Of a stretch of DNA of 64,000 nucleotides, positions 41,859 through 53,200 are shown one piece after another. Position numbers and translations under genes: made by a program. The stretch is from Atrina japonica (taxonomy: Eukaryota; Mollusca; Bivalvia; Pterioida; Pinnidae). Location: the NCBI GenBank assembly GCA_030159075.1, contig BROG01000025.1, forward strand, positions 752,001 to 816,000. The letters are read 5' to 3'. Below the pieces are notes generated by a model, which worked only from the letters and a program-made list of their open reading frames with translations, did no database searches and was not told the DNA's origin. Numbering within the stretch: the first letter of the stretch is position 1; every line of letters starts with the position of its first letter.

Positions 41859-42394
41859 ATACAAACATAATTTGCTCTTCCCAATTCATTATCAGTTACG
41901 AAACATATACTACTCGCTGCATTCTAGTAATACAGATATGTCAACTAGACATTATTTTCTGTAAGAAATTAAAAACCTTACAGGCTTTATTTTTCCTGCA
42001 GGAAATAAGCCAACCAACTAAATATCGTTCAATCAACAGTATAACAATTTCCAATTCTTGAAATTTATTTTTTTTCATTCAAAATATTGATATTTACATA
42101 CAAACATGAAACGTGATCTTAATCATCTAATTTTCAAATTACAACAGCATCTTGTATGTAAAGGATACAATGTACATTACCTCCCGTAAGAGGCAATATG
42201 AAACGACATTTTTCATATTTTGCTATATGCTATTTGCTGTCAAAGTTTCAATTAAAAAAATAAAGAAAATAAAAATATGAATGCTATCACATTGTTTTTT
42301 TTTAATACAAGCTGCTTGATAAAGCAAAACAAAATTAAAATAGATAAGTAATCTATTCTTCAATCACATTAACAAACAAACAAAAATCAAGTTT

Positions 42395-42790
42395 AGAATT
42401 AAAGGGGCATTAGCTGTGTTTTTTTTCAAAAACATTTCCTTTCCTTTTTACAACTTAGATTGATAAATATATGAACAAACAAAAATCACGTTTAGAATTA
42501 ATGGGGCATTAACTGTATTTTTTTCAAAAACATTTCCTTTCATTTTTTTAAAACTTAGATGGATAAACAATAACAAAGAGATAAATCCACCAGCGTAACA
42601 ATAATTCTTAAATTCCTATATATTTTGTGAAAATTGCTTGAGAAACCCAGTCTGGCAATTTTTTACTTGCAATTGATTAATTCAACATTACATTGTACAA
42701 TTTGTATATGTATACCACACTGGATAAGACTTTATTTTCACAAAATATATGGGAATATATTAAGATTTTTTATGCCTTTTCTGCCTCTTG
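42395..42790 (+). repeat. CACAGGCATA-family repeat with internal duplication
   Basis: 'aaaggggcattagctgtgtt' occurs at 42402 and again, slightly changed, at 42500 (about 95 bases apart). Then 'aattcctatatattttgtga' and 'gcttgagaaacccagtctgg' follow as in the other copies. Confidence 0.7.
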
Positions 42791-43039
42791 TGATGAAATA
42801 AAAATGTTATTCATCAAAAATTGGCAAATACCCTCTATATCTTGGTAGAGCTATACATATATCAGAGTTGCAACCACCTTGCCGACCTTTCCCTGGGGAT
42901 ATTGTGATTTCTAATGACAGATATCACCTTTTAAATTAATCAGATTCCTTCTCCCCTATGGTTTCGGAAGAAACCATTAAAAGCTTATATTTCAGATTAC
43001 AATTTTTTCATAAACAAGCATCCAAAATTTTACAATACA

Positions 43040-43325
43040 AGAATTACACATGCAAATTTTGTTCACGTGAATTCACGTGAAAATATCCTGTTACATGAAA
43101 ATTTGAATTTCAAGTTAATAGAGCTTATACATTAACTTTCATGTTAAATGTTGACTCATATGAACAAAATTGACTTGCAAGTCGTTAACCAAGATAATTT
43201 TGTTCATGTAAGTTTTACACGAAAATTTCAAGTGAAACATTTCATGTTAATTTCACGTTAATTGAGCTTATATGTTAAATTCCCGTGAATTATGTGAAAT
43301 TCACGTGAACCAATTTTGACTGTGA
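43040..43325. repeat. Inverted repeat rich in TTCACGTGAA
   Basis: Left 'gttcacgtgaattcacgtga' and right 'gaaattcacgtgaaccaatt' are imperfect inverted ends. The inside repeats 'catgttaaatt', 'gttaat.gagcttata' and 'cgaaaatttcaagtg'. Probably a non-autonomous DNA element. CACGTG cores occur at least three times. Confidence 0.6.
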
Positions 43326-43550
43326 ACGTAACAATATAATTTGATTCACAATAATACCACCACTTGTAAAGTTATTACAAATTATCATCTCGCAACAATG
43401 TATATTATACAAGGCATGTTGTTAAATTACAGAAACCAATACATCATTTTCCCTGACTTTGTTAAAAACATATTTCTACTTGATCAATTTACAAAGTTCC
43501 CTGACAATTGACTTGCTTTGAAAAATAATAAATTTTCCACACTTTTCAGG

Positions 43551-43667
43551 TAGGTGTCAACCCTGCGTATATGTCAATAGTATCATCCAATCTTGACCCT
43601 TTCAAACCTACAGTCAGAATTGATTGGGCTAAAACAAAAGAAACTAGACTCCTTAAGGATGGCTAAG
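43551..43667 (+). CDS. Candidate terminal exon (unrecognised product)
   Basis: After a good acceptor (cacacttttcag, ending 43550) 38 codons are open with gene-like codon use ('NPAYMSIVSSNLDPFKPTV', then 'WAKTKETRLLKDG') and end in TAA. AATAAA follows at 43798. No other plus-strand exon lies between here and the protease gene. It could be an alternative last exon of the protease: it accepts phase 0 from exon 13, or phase 1 from the gtgagt donor inside exon 14 through a second acceptor (gtag) four bases on. It could also belong to an unrelated gene. The sequence matches no family I know. Confidence 0.4.
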
Positions 43668-43797
43668 AATACCCCAACCATCTTCCTCTGTTCTTCTTCT
43701 AATTTTTTCCGCTGTCAATAGACCACTTGCACCACTAATTACGAACAATTGGGGGTCTGCGGTAGTATTATCCCAATCGTTGTGTATGTATTCTATT

Positions 43798-43803
43798 AAT
43801 AAA
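43798..43803 (+). terminator. Candidate polyadenylation signal
   Basis: AATAAA about 130 bases after the stop of the candidate terminal exon. Confidence 0.4.
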
Positions 43804-44619
43804 ATTATTTGAAATGAAAACAGGCTTCTTAAAACTAATAATTTTTTTATCTTGATAACTGGTCAAAAATTGCAAAAACAAAAGTTCAAAGTGTATCAAA
43901 GCCGTAATTACTTACTTTACTAACTTACTTTAATAAATAAAGCATATTTTGCCAATTTAAGACAATTCTATTTACAGTAACAGCAGCCATCTTTGATGAA
44001 GAACGGGCTTCTAGACAATATTATTAAAGTGGATCATTACAGATTTTTGTGAAGTTTGATCTGGATCTATTGCAAAATGCTTAAAAAAGATTTTGGGTGA
44101 CAAAAAAAAAAACAAACGAGGTGAATGCTATATACTCCCGTCTTTAAAAAAAAAGGCAGGTGTACAAAAGTATACAATTTTTATATCTAGGGGCAAATTT
44201 GTTGATGATAAAATAGATATGCCACACCCTAAATTGATATCTGTACTACTGACTAAACTATACTTTGAAGCACCTTATGTTTGTAAAATGAAAAAAGCAC
44301 TCACATATAAATAAATAAAATACAATTTAGAATGAAGTAACTCAACACTTAGAAATTAAAAAACCCTTAGCACATCAATATATGACGGTGATCACAATCC
44401 CAATAGCTCATGTATCATATAAAGTGATGCATGTGTGTGTGTAATTTATTGATTTTGCCAACTGTTCCTGTACTACTGACTTTATCAACACCTGCTAGAA
44501 CACTTGAATCAAATTAGAATTGCCTTATCTAAACAATTAACTACCAGTAGACTACCTTATCCAAAATCTACCTTACTCAAGCATGTAATTACCATCAGAC
44601 TACCCTATCCAATCATGTA

Positions 44620-44990
44620 CCTCATATAAACTTTATCCATTACCAGTTGATTACCCTACTTTATCAAGTAAATGCCAGTTGATTACCCTATCATGTAATT
44701 ACCAGTTGATTACCCTATCATGTAATTACCAGTTGATTACCCTACTATGTATGTAATTATCAGTTAATTACCCTGTTTTATTATGTAATTACCAGTTGAT
44801 GACCCTATCATGTAATTACTAGTTGATTAGTTTACTGTTATGTAATTACCAGTTTATTACCCTACTCTACTATGTAATTACCCTACTCTATCATGTAATT
44901 ACTATTTGATTACCCTACCACATCATGTAAATACCAGTTGGTTACTCTACTTTATCATGTATTTATCAGTTATCATGTCATATCCTACTC
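44620..44990. repeat. About 27-bp minisatellite
   Basis: About 13 irregular units of 'taccagttgattaccctatc' plus 'atgtaat'. Spacing varies from 18 to 40 bases. Confidence 0.88.
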
Positions 44991-45667
44991 CATCATGTCA
45001 TTACATGTAGACCATCCAAGACGATGGAATAACATGGTGACAATCATGTTCAATGACACAAAAGATTACCTGTTAAACTTAATGTATATTCATAAGAACA
45101 GGATGATATAAATATGTCTACAATGAATGGGCAAAAATGACCTTTGACCTTTGCTGAATCACTTGTGTTGTTTTTGTTGGTTGGCAACAGAAAGTAAAAG
45201 AGGAAGAGATACAGAATAGTACACATGTACTTATTTACTACTTATATTATGCAGCTTGAAATTTATATATCAGTTTCTACACTTGCAAAAGGAATTCAGA
45301 AATGATCCTACAACTGTTATGAATTCTGGGATAACTTACTCTAAATGCAAATGTTTCTTTTCCCCCTGCATTTCTATATACAGTAAAACTGCCATAAATG
45401 TTGTGATATGTTGATGATAATAAAATTTCAATTTCAGGAACATAATTGTAATTGATTTATTTTATGAAATATCTGAAATCTTATCTTGATATATACAAAT
45501 ATATTCATTACATGCATCATGTTATACTGATAACACATGTATGTATTGTACTTTGTACATGTATGCATTGAAATGGCTACTTAAGTATCAAACTCAGGAA
45601 GAGTATCTCTCTGAACAAACATGCTGCTTAATGTTTTATGGCATTATATATTAGATCATGTATCATT

Positions 45668-45682
45668 ACACACACACACACA

Positions 45683-45767
<85 letters not shown>
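45668..45767. repeat. (CA)n(TA)n microsatellite
   Basis: Eight CA units, then about 40 TA units. Confidence 0.96.
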
Positions 45768-45769
<2 letters not shown>

Positions 45770-46404
45770 CTACAATGTTTTATATATATATACACATTAT
45801 GTACATCAATAAGTTAAGTGATTCTGAATGGCAAAATATCATAACCAACTCTTAACTTACCAATAAATATCTATATGAAATCAAAATTCAATATCTTAAA
45901 ACACCTTTAAAATGTCTAATATACATGTACATAAGATAAATGAAGCCTAACATAAAGAGGAAATTATATCCCCCATAAAGTTGATCACAACAAATATACA
46001 ATGAGTAGGCCTAAATATAGCATGAAACTGACATTTGTATCCCATTTCAACCAACAATTTAAAATCTGCATTTCAAGACTTCAAGTTTTTTCTGCAGATT
46101 CTAATTTCCTCCCAAAGTATGGGAAGTAAACCTTAGCACAAACATCAATGCCAGCATTGGTTAATCAAAGAAACTGTTAAATTGATTTCTAATAGATAAT
46201 GACCCAGCATCAGTTAAGCAGAGTTATCTTTCTTAGTACATTGATGGTTAAAAATTGTCTTCCACAGTAAATTGGATGCAAGATGAAATGAAAGTTCAAT
46301 AAAAATATCAACTGAAATTTATTTTGTTGATTAACATGAAAACATATAACTTTGTTGCCGAAACTGCAATTCTGAATTTGTTCCAGTTATAATTCATTTT
46401 AAGT

Positions 46405-47093
46405 GTTTGGATAATCAGTGTTTGACTGTAGCAACTTATTATCAAGGTTAAGATATCAGAGTTTGAATGAACTAAACAGCAGTGTTAGGATAATCAGTGT
46501 TTGATTGTAGCAACTTATTATCAAGGTTAAGATATCAGAGTTTGAATGAACTAAACAGCAGTGTTAGGATAATCAGTGTTTGACTGTAGCAACTTATTAT
46601 CAAGGTTAAGATATCAGAGTATGAATGAACTAAACAGCAGTGTTAGGATAATCAGTAACTAATTGTAGTAACTTATTATTAGTGTAAGGATAATCTGTGT
46701 TTGACTGAAGAAAGTTATTATCAATGTTAAGATAATCATTGTTTGACTGTAGAAATTATTATCAGTGTTAAGATAATCATTGTTTGACTGTAGAAAGTTA
46801 TTATCAGTGTTAATATAATTAGTGTTTGACTGTAGAAAGTTATTATCATTGTTAATATAATCAGTGTTTGACTGTAGAAAGTTATCATCAGTGTTAAGAT
46901 AATCAGTGTTTGACTGTAGAAAGTTATTATCAGTGTTAAGATAATCAGTGTTAGACTGTAGAAAGTTATTATCAGTGTTAAAATAATCTGTTTGACTGTA
47001 GAAAGTTATTATCAGTGTTAGGATAATCAGTGTTTGACTGTAGAAAGTTATTAGTGTTAGGATAATCAGTGTTTGACTGTGGCAACTTATTGT
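46405..47093. repeat. Minisatellite, 82-bp and 43-bp units
   Basis: Three units of about 82 bases ('gtgtttgactgtagcaactt' ... 'gaactaaacagcagtgttag') followed by about nine of about 43 bases ('gtgttaagataatcagtgtt', 'tgactgtagaaagttattatca'). The array resumes at 47753-47830 after a transposon insertion. Confidence 0.92.
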
Positions 47094-47095
47094 TA

Positions 47096-47750
47096 CTGTC
47101 CGTGCGACTCACTTTGGAATCGGAAAATCTTTGATATTTCGAATGCAACTAAATCATAGTATATAAGATGAAGGCATAAGTGGCTGAAATAAGTTGTCTA
47201 ATGATTAAAATGCGATCTCTCATTATTATCTATTCAAATGAATAAAACATAGTTGGGGTGGTCGTTTGCAGTGTTAAAATAATGTTGTCTGCTGCGGAGG
47301 GAATTCCTGCGTGTACTCAATGATGTCAGTTGCAGATGGTTCCCATTTTTAACAGGTACATAATGTACTATCGATTGCAATAGCAGTATCAACTAAAGTT
47401 AAATGATATATAAATCATGTTTAACATGATTGACGACTTATCTAATTTAAACACTAAGTTTGAGTGATGAATAAATAATAAAAGAATTGTCATCAACTCC
47501 CCTCTTAACTTGTTGAAATGTACTGTTCTAAATATGGCATCAACACTTGGATGTTGATTTAGTATGGGAAACTGCCTATCAAAAATTGATTTCTGGGGAT
47601 ATCGGAGGCGTGGTTTTAAAAATCGAGGATTGAGCACTGCATTTAAATGTAGTTATTAAACAACTTTCTTAACTGGGAGGAGGTGAAACTTAAGTCATAA
47701 GTGATATAAAAAAAACTGTGGACAATTTCCGAAGTGAGCCGCTGGGACAG
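47096..47750. mobile_element. 655-bp TA-flanked DNA transposon (non-autonomous)
   Basis: Inverted ends 'ctgtccgtgcgactcacttt' and 'aagtgagccgctgggacag' match at most positions over about 24 bases. TA flanks both sides (47094-47095 and 47751-47752). It cleanly interrupts the minisatellite. The longest frame (82 codons, minus, 47389-47637) has no transposase motif. TA target sites suggest mobilisation by a Tc1/mariner-like or similar enzyme. Confidence 0.85.
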
Positions 47751-47752
47751 TA

Positions 47753-48005
47753 GTGTTAGGATAATCAGTGTTTGTCTGTAGTAATTTAATATCAGTGTTA
47801 GGATAATCAGTGTATGACTGTAGCAATATATCTATTTTGATATCTAATATAATGTCTCATTTAATATCTATTATATCTAATATGTTTTATATTGTATCTA
47901 ATTTGATATCTAATGTTATATGCCTAATATGATCTATCATTATATCTAATATGATAACTAACTTGATGTCCAATTTGATATCTAATGATGTCTAATATTA
48001 CTATA
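47753..48005. repeat. Minisatellite remainder and (TATCTAAT)-rich tract
   Basis: Two units of the 46405 array (to 47830), then about 170 bases of irregular 'tatctaatatgat' repeats. Confidence 0.85.
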
Positions 48006-48188
48006 TACAAAATTTACAAATAAGCCTCTACAAGCATGACTTAACCAAATGTTTAAAATAAAACAACATGTACAGATATAAAACTGGTGAAAGACGATTA
48101 GATATCTCTACATGTCCTACACTGGAACTGACAACTCGTCATTATTTGAAAAAAAAAATATGGATATGAAACAACCTAGTGTTGTCAA

Positions 48189-48299
48189 ATTAACTCATCA
48201 TACCCTGAAAAACAATGAACTCTACTGGTCACATTTGGACTGGTCCAAGTCATTGATTTACAGAAGAGTCCATTGTTTTTCAGGGGTTGATGTGTTAAC
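48189..48299. repeat. 111-bp TTAACTCAT-bordered MITE
   Basis: 'ttaactcatcataccctg' and 'caggggttgatgtgttaa' are inverted ends. A relic of the same type lies at 48480-48567. The inside shares 'agtcattgatttacagaaga' with 24872-24962. Confidence 0.8.
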
Positions 48300-48667
48300 A
48301 TTGTTTTCAACAAAAATAACATATTATGATTGTATACATAACAAATATAACACATATTACAATTATAAACACACTTCATATGCATTTTCCTTCAAAGCTA
48401 AGGTGTTTTTCCTAGGGATACATGGTAAAAATTAGGACAACAGAGGATAAATTGAGTTTTTACTTTCAAAATTCCTCTTAACTCTTTCAACCGTACACAC
48501 CATAATGGACTGGTCTTAAACAATAGAAAGAGCATACCACTCTGATATTCAGGGGTGAATGGGATAAAAAAAAAACATCATAATGATAATCATTCAATAA
48601 TGCTTTCATTGTCTTGGCAGATATGGCTATACAAAACATAAACAAAAAAATAGCAGTTTCCAACAAG

Positions 48668-48843
48668 GTTTATTCATCTTTGGTTAATATTCTTTTTATA
48701 CAATGCAGCTACAGGAAAACAGACCATCATTCTGTTTTACCTGTCCAAAAAACTTCCTAATATACTGTATGTATACCTGGAAATGTTTGCTCCCATTTAT
48801 TTCTCATCATTTTCGTCCTTCGTCCTTTTATCAGAAGGCGAAC
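48668..48843 (-). CDS. Weak candidate terminal exon (minus)
   Basis: On the minus strand an acceptor 'ctttcatttttag' is followed by 14 sense codons (SPSDKRTKDENDEK) and TAA. AATAAA (plus tttatt at 48668) lies about 130 bases further on. The layout is that of a last exon with 3' UTR, but the coding part is too short to trust. It lies downstream of MARCHF5 on the same strand. Confidence 0.22.
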
Positions 48844-50028
48844 TAAAAATGAAAGCGAAAAATTCAAGTTGAATAACTGAAACAGACATTCATGTCATCC
48901 ATGAGGCTATGATCATTTTGGGTTAATTTAAAACCGAGTGAATATGCTTTCTGTCGATAAAAGGCAAAAAAAAAAAAAAAACGGGCGAAATTTTCCTGGT
49001 ATAAAGTAAATAAAGATAATGGCTAAAAAATTTTTACAGGATATCAAAGTCTAGGAAATGTATTCTTTTCAAAACCTGTCATAGTTTATTTACAAACAAT
49101 TCACAGTACATTTAGTGTGTATAAAGACAACCTGGTCACAAAGACCCGTTTTTTTTTGCTGTTCACAATAGTACCATTTCTGTAAAAATCAATCTCTGTA
49201 TAAAGACCACCTCCCTATAAAGACCAGTTTTCTTGTGTCCCTAAGGGGGTCTTTATATACAAGTTTCTCTGTATATTGTCTAACCATCTATTTTCATGCA
49301 CATTAATAATCGGGCATTCTGATTTCCTGTTCCCAGTATTTTTTCGGCATTTTTGGCATTTACAGCTGATTATTAAACTAACCAAAATTTACAATCCATA
49401 ATGGATAAAAGTTTGTTATTAATCATAAGTTTGGGATTGTTCTGTTAATATGAGAGGGATTTAAGAATATAGTAAGGCTATTTTTTCCCCCTTGTATGAT
49501 ACCAATCATTGTTTTGAACTCCACATCTATCTTAAATTTAAGCTACAGAGAAAGTCTTACTGACAGAAACTATCATCTTGTGCATTTGTTTTGGCCTTTT
49601 TTTTGGCAAAACTATAACTTTGGTATTATGTTTATAATATTTGTTAACATAACCAACCTACATGTACTTGTTGTTCATGAACTCTTCAATGCGGGAATAA
49701 AAGTGTCTTGATGACTCGAGAATACAATATGTAGGAGTAATATTTGATATGTAACGACAGACATAGGCTTATTTGTGTATTGCATTTCACAAATTTACTT
49801 AAATTTGTTTCAGCATATGGAACTGGAAACAGGAGAATATTGAAAACTCAAAACTTTTGGCATTTAGAAATTCTTAAATTAATGGCTATGTAAATGTGAT
49901 GAAGACGAGATCACAGGGAATAAAATCAATATTAAAGTGTTGGTGGGATAATCAATTTTAATTAAATTTAATCACCACCCACAATTTTAATGTTTTCATA
50001 CATGAAAAGATAAACATAATTTTATACA

Positions 50029-50274
50029 CACACACACACACACACAAACACACACACTCACACAGACACACACAAACAGACACACACACACACATACACA
50101 CACCCTCACACAGACAGACACACACACACACAAACAGACAGACAGACACACACACACACACACTCACAGACAGACACAAACAAACACACACACAGACAGA
50201 CACACACACATACACACACTCACACAGACACACACACACACACAGACAGACACACACACACAGACACAGACATA
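50029..50274. repeat. (CA)n-rich interrupted microsatellite
   Basis: About 245 bases of CA with CAGA, CACT and CAAA interruptions. Its minus-strand open frame (Cys/Val repeats) is an artefact. Confidence 0.95.
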
Positions 50275-50820
50275 TTTATTTATCTATTTATTTGTGCATT
50301 GTATACATCATAAATAATTTTGTCTTAACGGTAATATCTGAGCACAAACACTGCGATTTTATGCCTTTTTATAGATTTTAAAGATGGAATTAGATTTTGC
50401 ACATTGATAGTTTCCTTTTTCATTATTCATTGTGTTTTGCTTGGTCTGAACATTATTCCTCTGAGGCCAAAAAGAAAAAAAGAACATTGGTTTTTTGGTT
50501 TAATTTTTCTTTCAAATAAACAGCGTTTTCAAAATAACTGGGTTATAACAGTAATAAAGAAATTTGGCAGGAGAATCAAAATAATTTCAAATGAAGTGAG
50601 ATTTTAATGTAACAGGGTTCAATATAAGTAGAGTCCGCTGTAATTTTGAAATGATGGCAGGGTGAGCAAGACCGTGTCTGCTGCACTGAGTGAACCTTGG
50701 ATAGATTGTTACTTTCTATCAAATCAAGGATACAGTCCACCGGGCATATTTGTATCATCCACAATCTGAAACTCACAGTGGGGGATTATAGATAGTAAGT
50801 GGGACCGTTATTTGCAAAGA

Positions 50821-51380
50821 CAGTGGAACCTGTCTTGAAAGACAACCCGTCTCTTGAGATCACATTCTGGAATGTACCTAGTTAAGAACTCCTTTGTATT
50901 AATAGGATCTATCCCTACCTTGAGGATATGAAAAAGGAATCTAAATCCAAGGGTAAGATTGTTAAGTGAAAAACCTGAGGCTTGCGTTTGTCATTCAAGA
51001 ATCTTATCCCTAGGATTGAGATTTCTTTGTCATACCCTCAAGGTAGGGGTTGATTATTTTTCTCCCATTATATGTCTATGTAGATTTACACATGATCTAC
51101 ATGTCTATACAGATCTATGCATATCGGAGTCATGTCTGACATAAATATGTACTGCATTCTGGAAGCCACAGAAGTTCTATTTCATAAAATGTATTTTAAA
51201 GTCATAATGTATGTAGCTTGTCATCTGCGCCTCTGTGGATGACAAACTGATCATTTTGCACTAGTTATAAGGATAACGTTGTGCATATGGGAGAAAAAAC
51301 TGTTTTTGAGAGAAAGCACTTGTCTTGAAAGGCTGTATTTCAGTGGTAGATGGGGTGGTCTCTCAAATCAGATTTCACTG
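50821..51380. repeat. CAGTGGAACC-bordered element carrying a nested hairpin MITE
   Basis: Outer ends 'cagtggaacctgtcttgaa' and 'ctctcaaatcagatttcactg' are inverted relatives of the 178-bp element at 57029-57206. Within the left part, 50911-50960 and 51000-51050 are about 50-base inverted arms ('ccctaccttgagg' against 'cctcaaggtaggg') forming a second, inserted element. Confidence 0.72.
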
Positions 51381-52011
51381 TAGTAAAATGAAAAAACAAA
51401 AGTTTTTATTGACTAAAGTGAAACTTGAATATGACAAACTTGTTTTGTATGAATTCATGCACACAACAAACCAATAAATATTCCCCGACTCCACCTTTAT
51501 ATATTCTTAATTGATAAACAATTTTACAACAAATCTTACATAACAAATCTTCCCTTATAACCAACCAGTTTCTATATCCCTTAACGTCCCAATCAACATC
51601 TTTTATAGAATTATAATGAAGTAATCAATGTCAATTAACCAAAAGTCAATTCACAACTTTTTGCCAAGCAAAAGTCATAAAACTTGTGTAAATAAACATT
51701 AACAAAATAAAACTTTCTGTTTTCTTTTAACTTTGCGGAAATTTCTCGTTTAGTCTAGATTTAGAGTGAACTATATCTTTACGAATTTTGTTGTCTCATC
51801 AGCCTTCTTCGCTATAACTAAATACCAAAAATATGTAAATCCCTGCAACGGTCTGTAAAATTAGGGGGTAACTTTAGTTTTCTCTGTAAAAATAACAAAA
51901 GTTTCATGTTTTTAAATGCACATAACATTAATCCTTTGTGATGGACATGTAGATGTATCTATTTCAATAATGACCTCTTGAGGAGGTTTTTGTTTTAGAC
52001 TGACCACAGTC
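51381..52011. other. AT-rich DNA, nothing firm
   Basis: Only a 12-codon open segment on the minus strand near 51780-51815 ('IAKKADETTKFVKI') with a possible acceptor; too short to call. Confidence 0.35.
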
Positions 52012-52560
52012 TGAACTTATATACCAGAGCTAATATTATGACTAGTGTATGAACATAAAGACTGTGTTCTGTACATATATACCAGAACTACTGCATTGAT
52101 CAGTGCTTCAACATAATGACTGGGTTCTAAACATATATACCAATATTTTGACCAGTATCTGAACATGCTGACTGGGTTCTGAACATATATACCAGAACTA
52201 CTATAATGACCAGTGTCTGAACATAAAGACTGGGTTCTGTACATATATACCAGAACTAATGCATTGATCAGTGCTTCAACATAATGACTGGGTTCTAAAC
52301 ATATATACCACTATTTTGACCAGTATCTGAACATGCTGACTGGGTTCTGAACATATATACCAAAACTACTATAATGACCAGTGTCTGAACATGCTGACTG
52401 GGTTATGAACATATACACCAGAACTATTAGCTGACCAGTGCTTGAAAATTCTGATTGGTTTCTAAACAAATACACCAGAACTACATGTACCATAATGACC
52501 AGTGTCTGAACATGCTGACTGATTTCTGAACATATATACAAGAACTACCATAATGACCAA
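52012..52560. repeat. About 59-bp minisatellite with trimer periodicity
   Basis: About nine units of 'tctgaacatgctgactgggt', 'tctgaacatatataccaga', 'actactataatgaccagtg'. Units at 52088-52265 and 52262-52440 match better at about 178 bases than to their neighbours, so three-unit blocks have been duplicated. Confidence 0.9.
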
Positions 52561-53077
52561 TGCCTAACAAGCTAGCTCTAGATGCAAGGGTTTTCATACA
52601 GTTTAACATCACGATTCCTGTGTAAAATAAATAGATAATACCCACAATGGATGTGGATAAAGCAATGATGGTCAATTCACCAAAATTATGCATACAGCAA
52701 ATATTTTCTTGTTCATCCAGTTTCATGAGCTGTTGCTAAGTACAAACGTGTACACATGAAACTATGATATGTGGAAGTCCTTGTATCTGGCGCTAGTTGC
52801 CTGAATATGCAGAATTCCTGTTTGGCTGGTTTCTGAACTTAAAAACCAGAACAACTAAAGAATTACTGTCTAATTTCAGAGCTACTGCATTGATAGGTTT
52901 ACATTAATATTTATCTTACTGGTATAATATGGCAGTGGTTTCAATATCATTTTCCAAGACACTTATTTCTTTCCAATATCCATGTTCAATATTTCATTCA
53001 TTTTTTCATTTAAATTAGTGAAATGTGTAATATATGGACAATATGGCATCCAAATGATGATTATACTGATTATTTCT

Positions 53078-53200
53078 TTAGGAATCTGCCGACGTTTCTG
53101 GTGTGTAGTCCAATATCACTCGATTCGCTTGTCGAAGGTACTGTTGCTGCTTGTAATAAATTTTCAGAACACCTTTGATTATGATAAAGGCCACACCTCC
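53078..53200 (-). CDS. MARCHF5: MARCHF5 terminal coding exon
   Basis: 41 codons including TAA (53078-53080). Acceptor 'catcttccag' on the minus strand ends at 53201. It reads GGVAFIIIKGVLKIYYKQQQ, then YLRQANRVILDYTPETSADS. The first part completes the final transmembrane helix; the basic KQQQYLRQA segment is strongly conserved in the family. I find no exact AATAAA close downstream. Confidence 0.88.
   Translation of the reverse strand, partial: GGVAFIIIKGVLKIYYKQQQYLRQANRVILDYTPETSADS

Noticed and set aside
49958..50257. 99-codon Cys/Val-rich minus ORF
   Set aside because: Translation of the (CA)n tract.
51770..51830. Short minus-strand exon-like segment
   Set aside because: Only 12-14 codons; cannot be told from chance.
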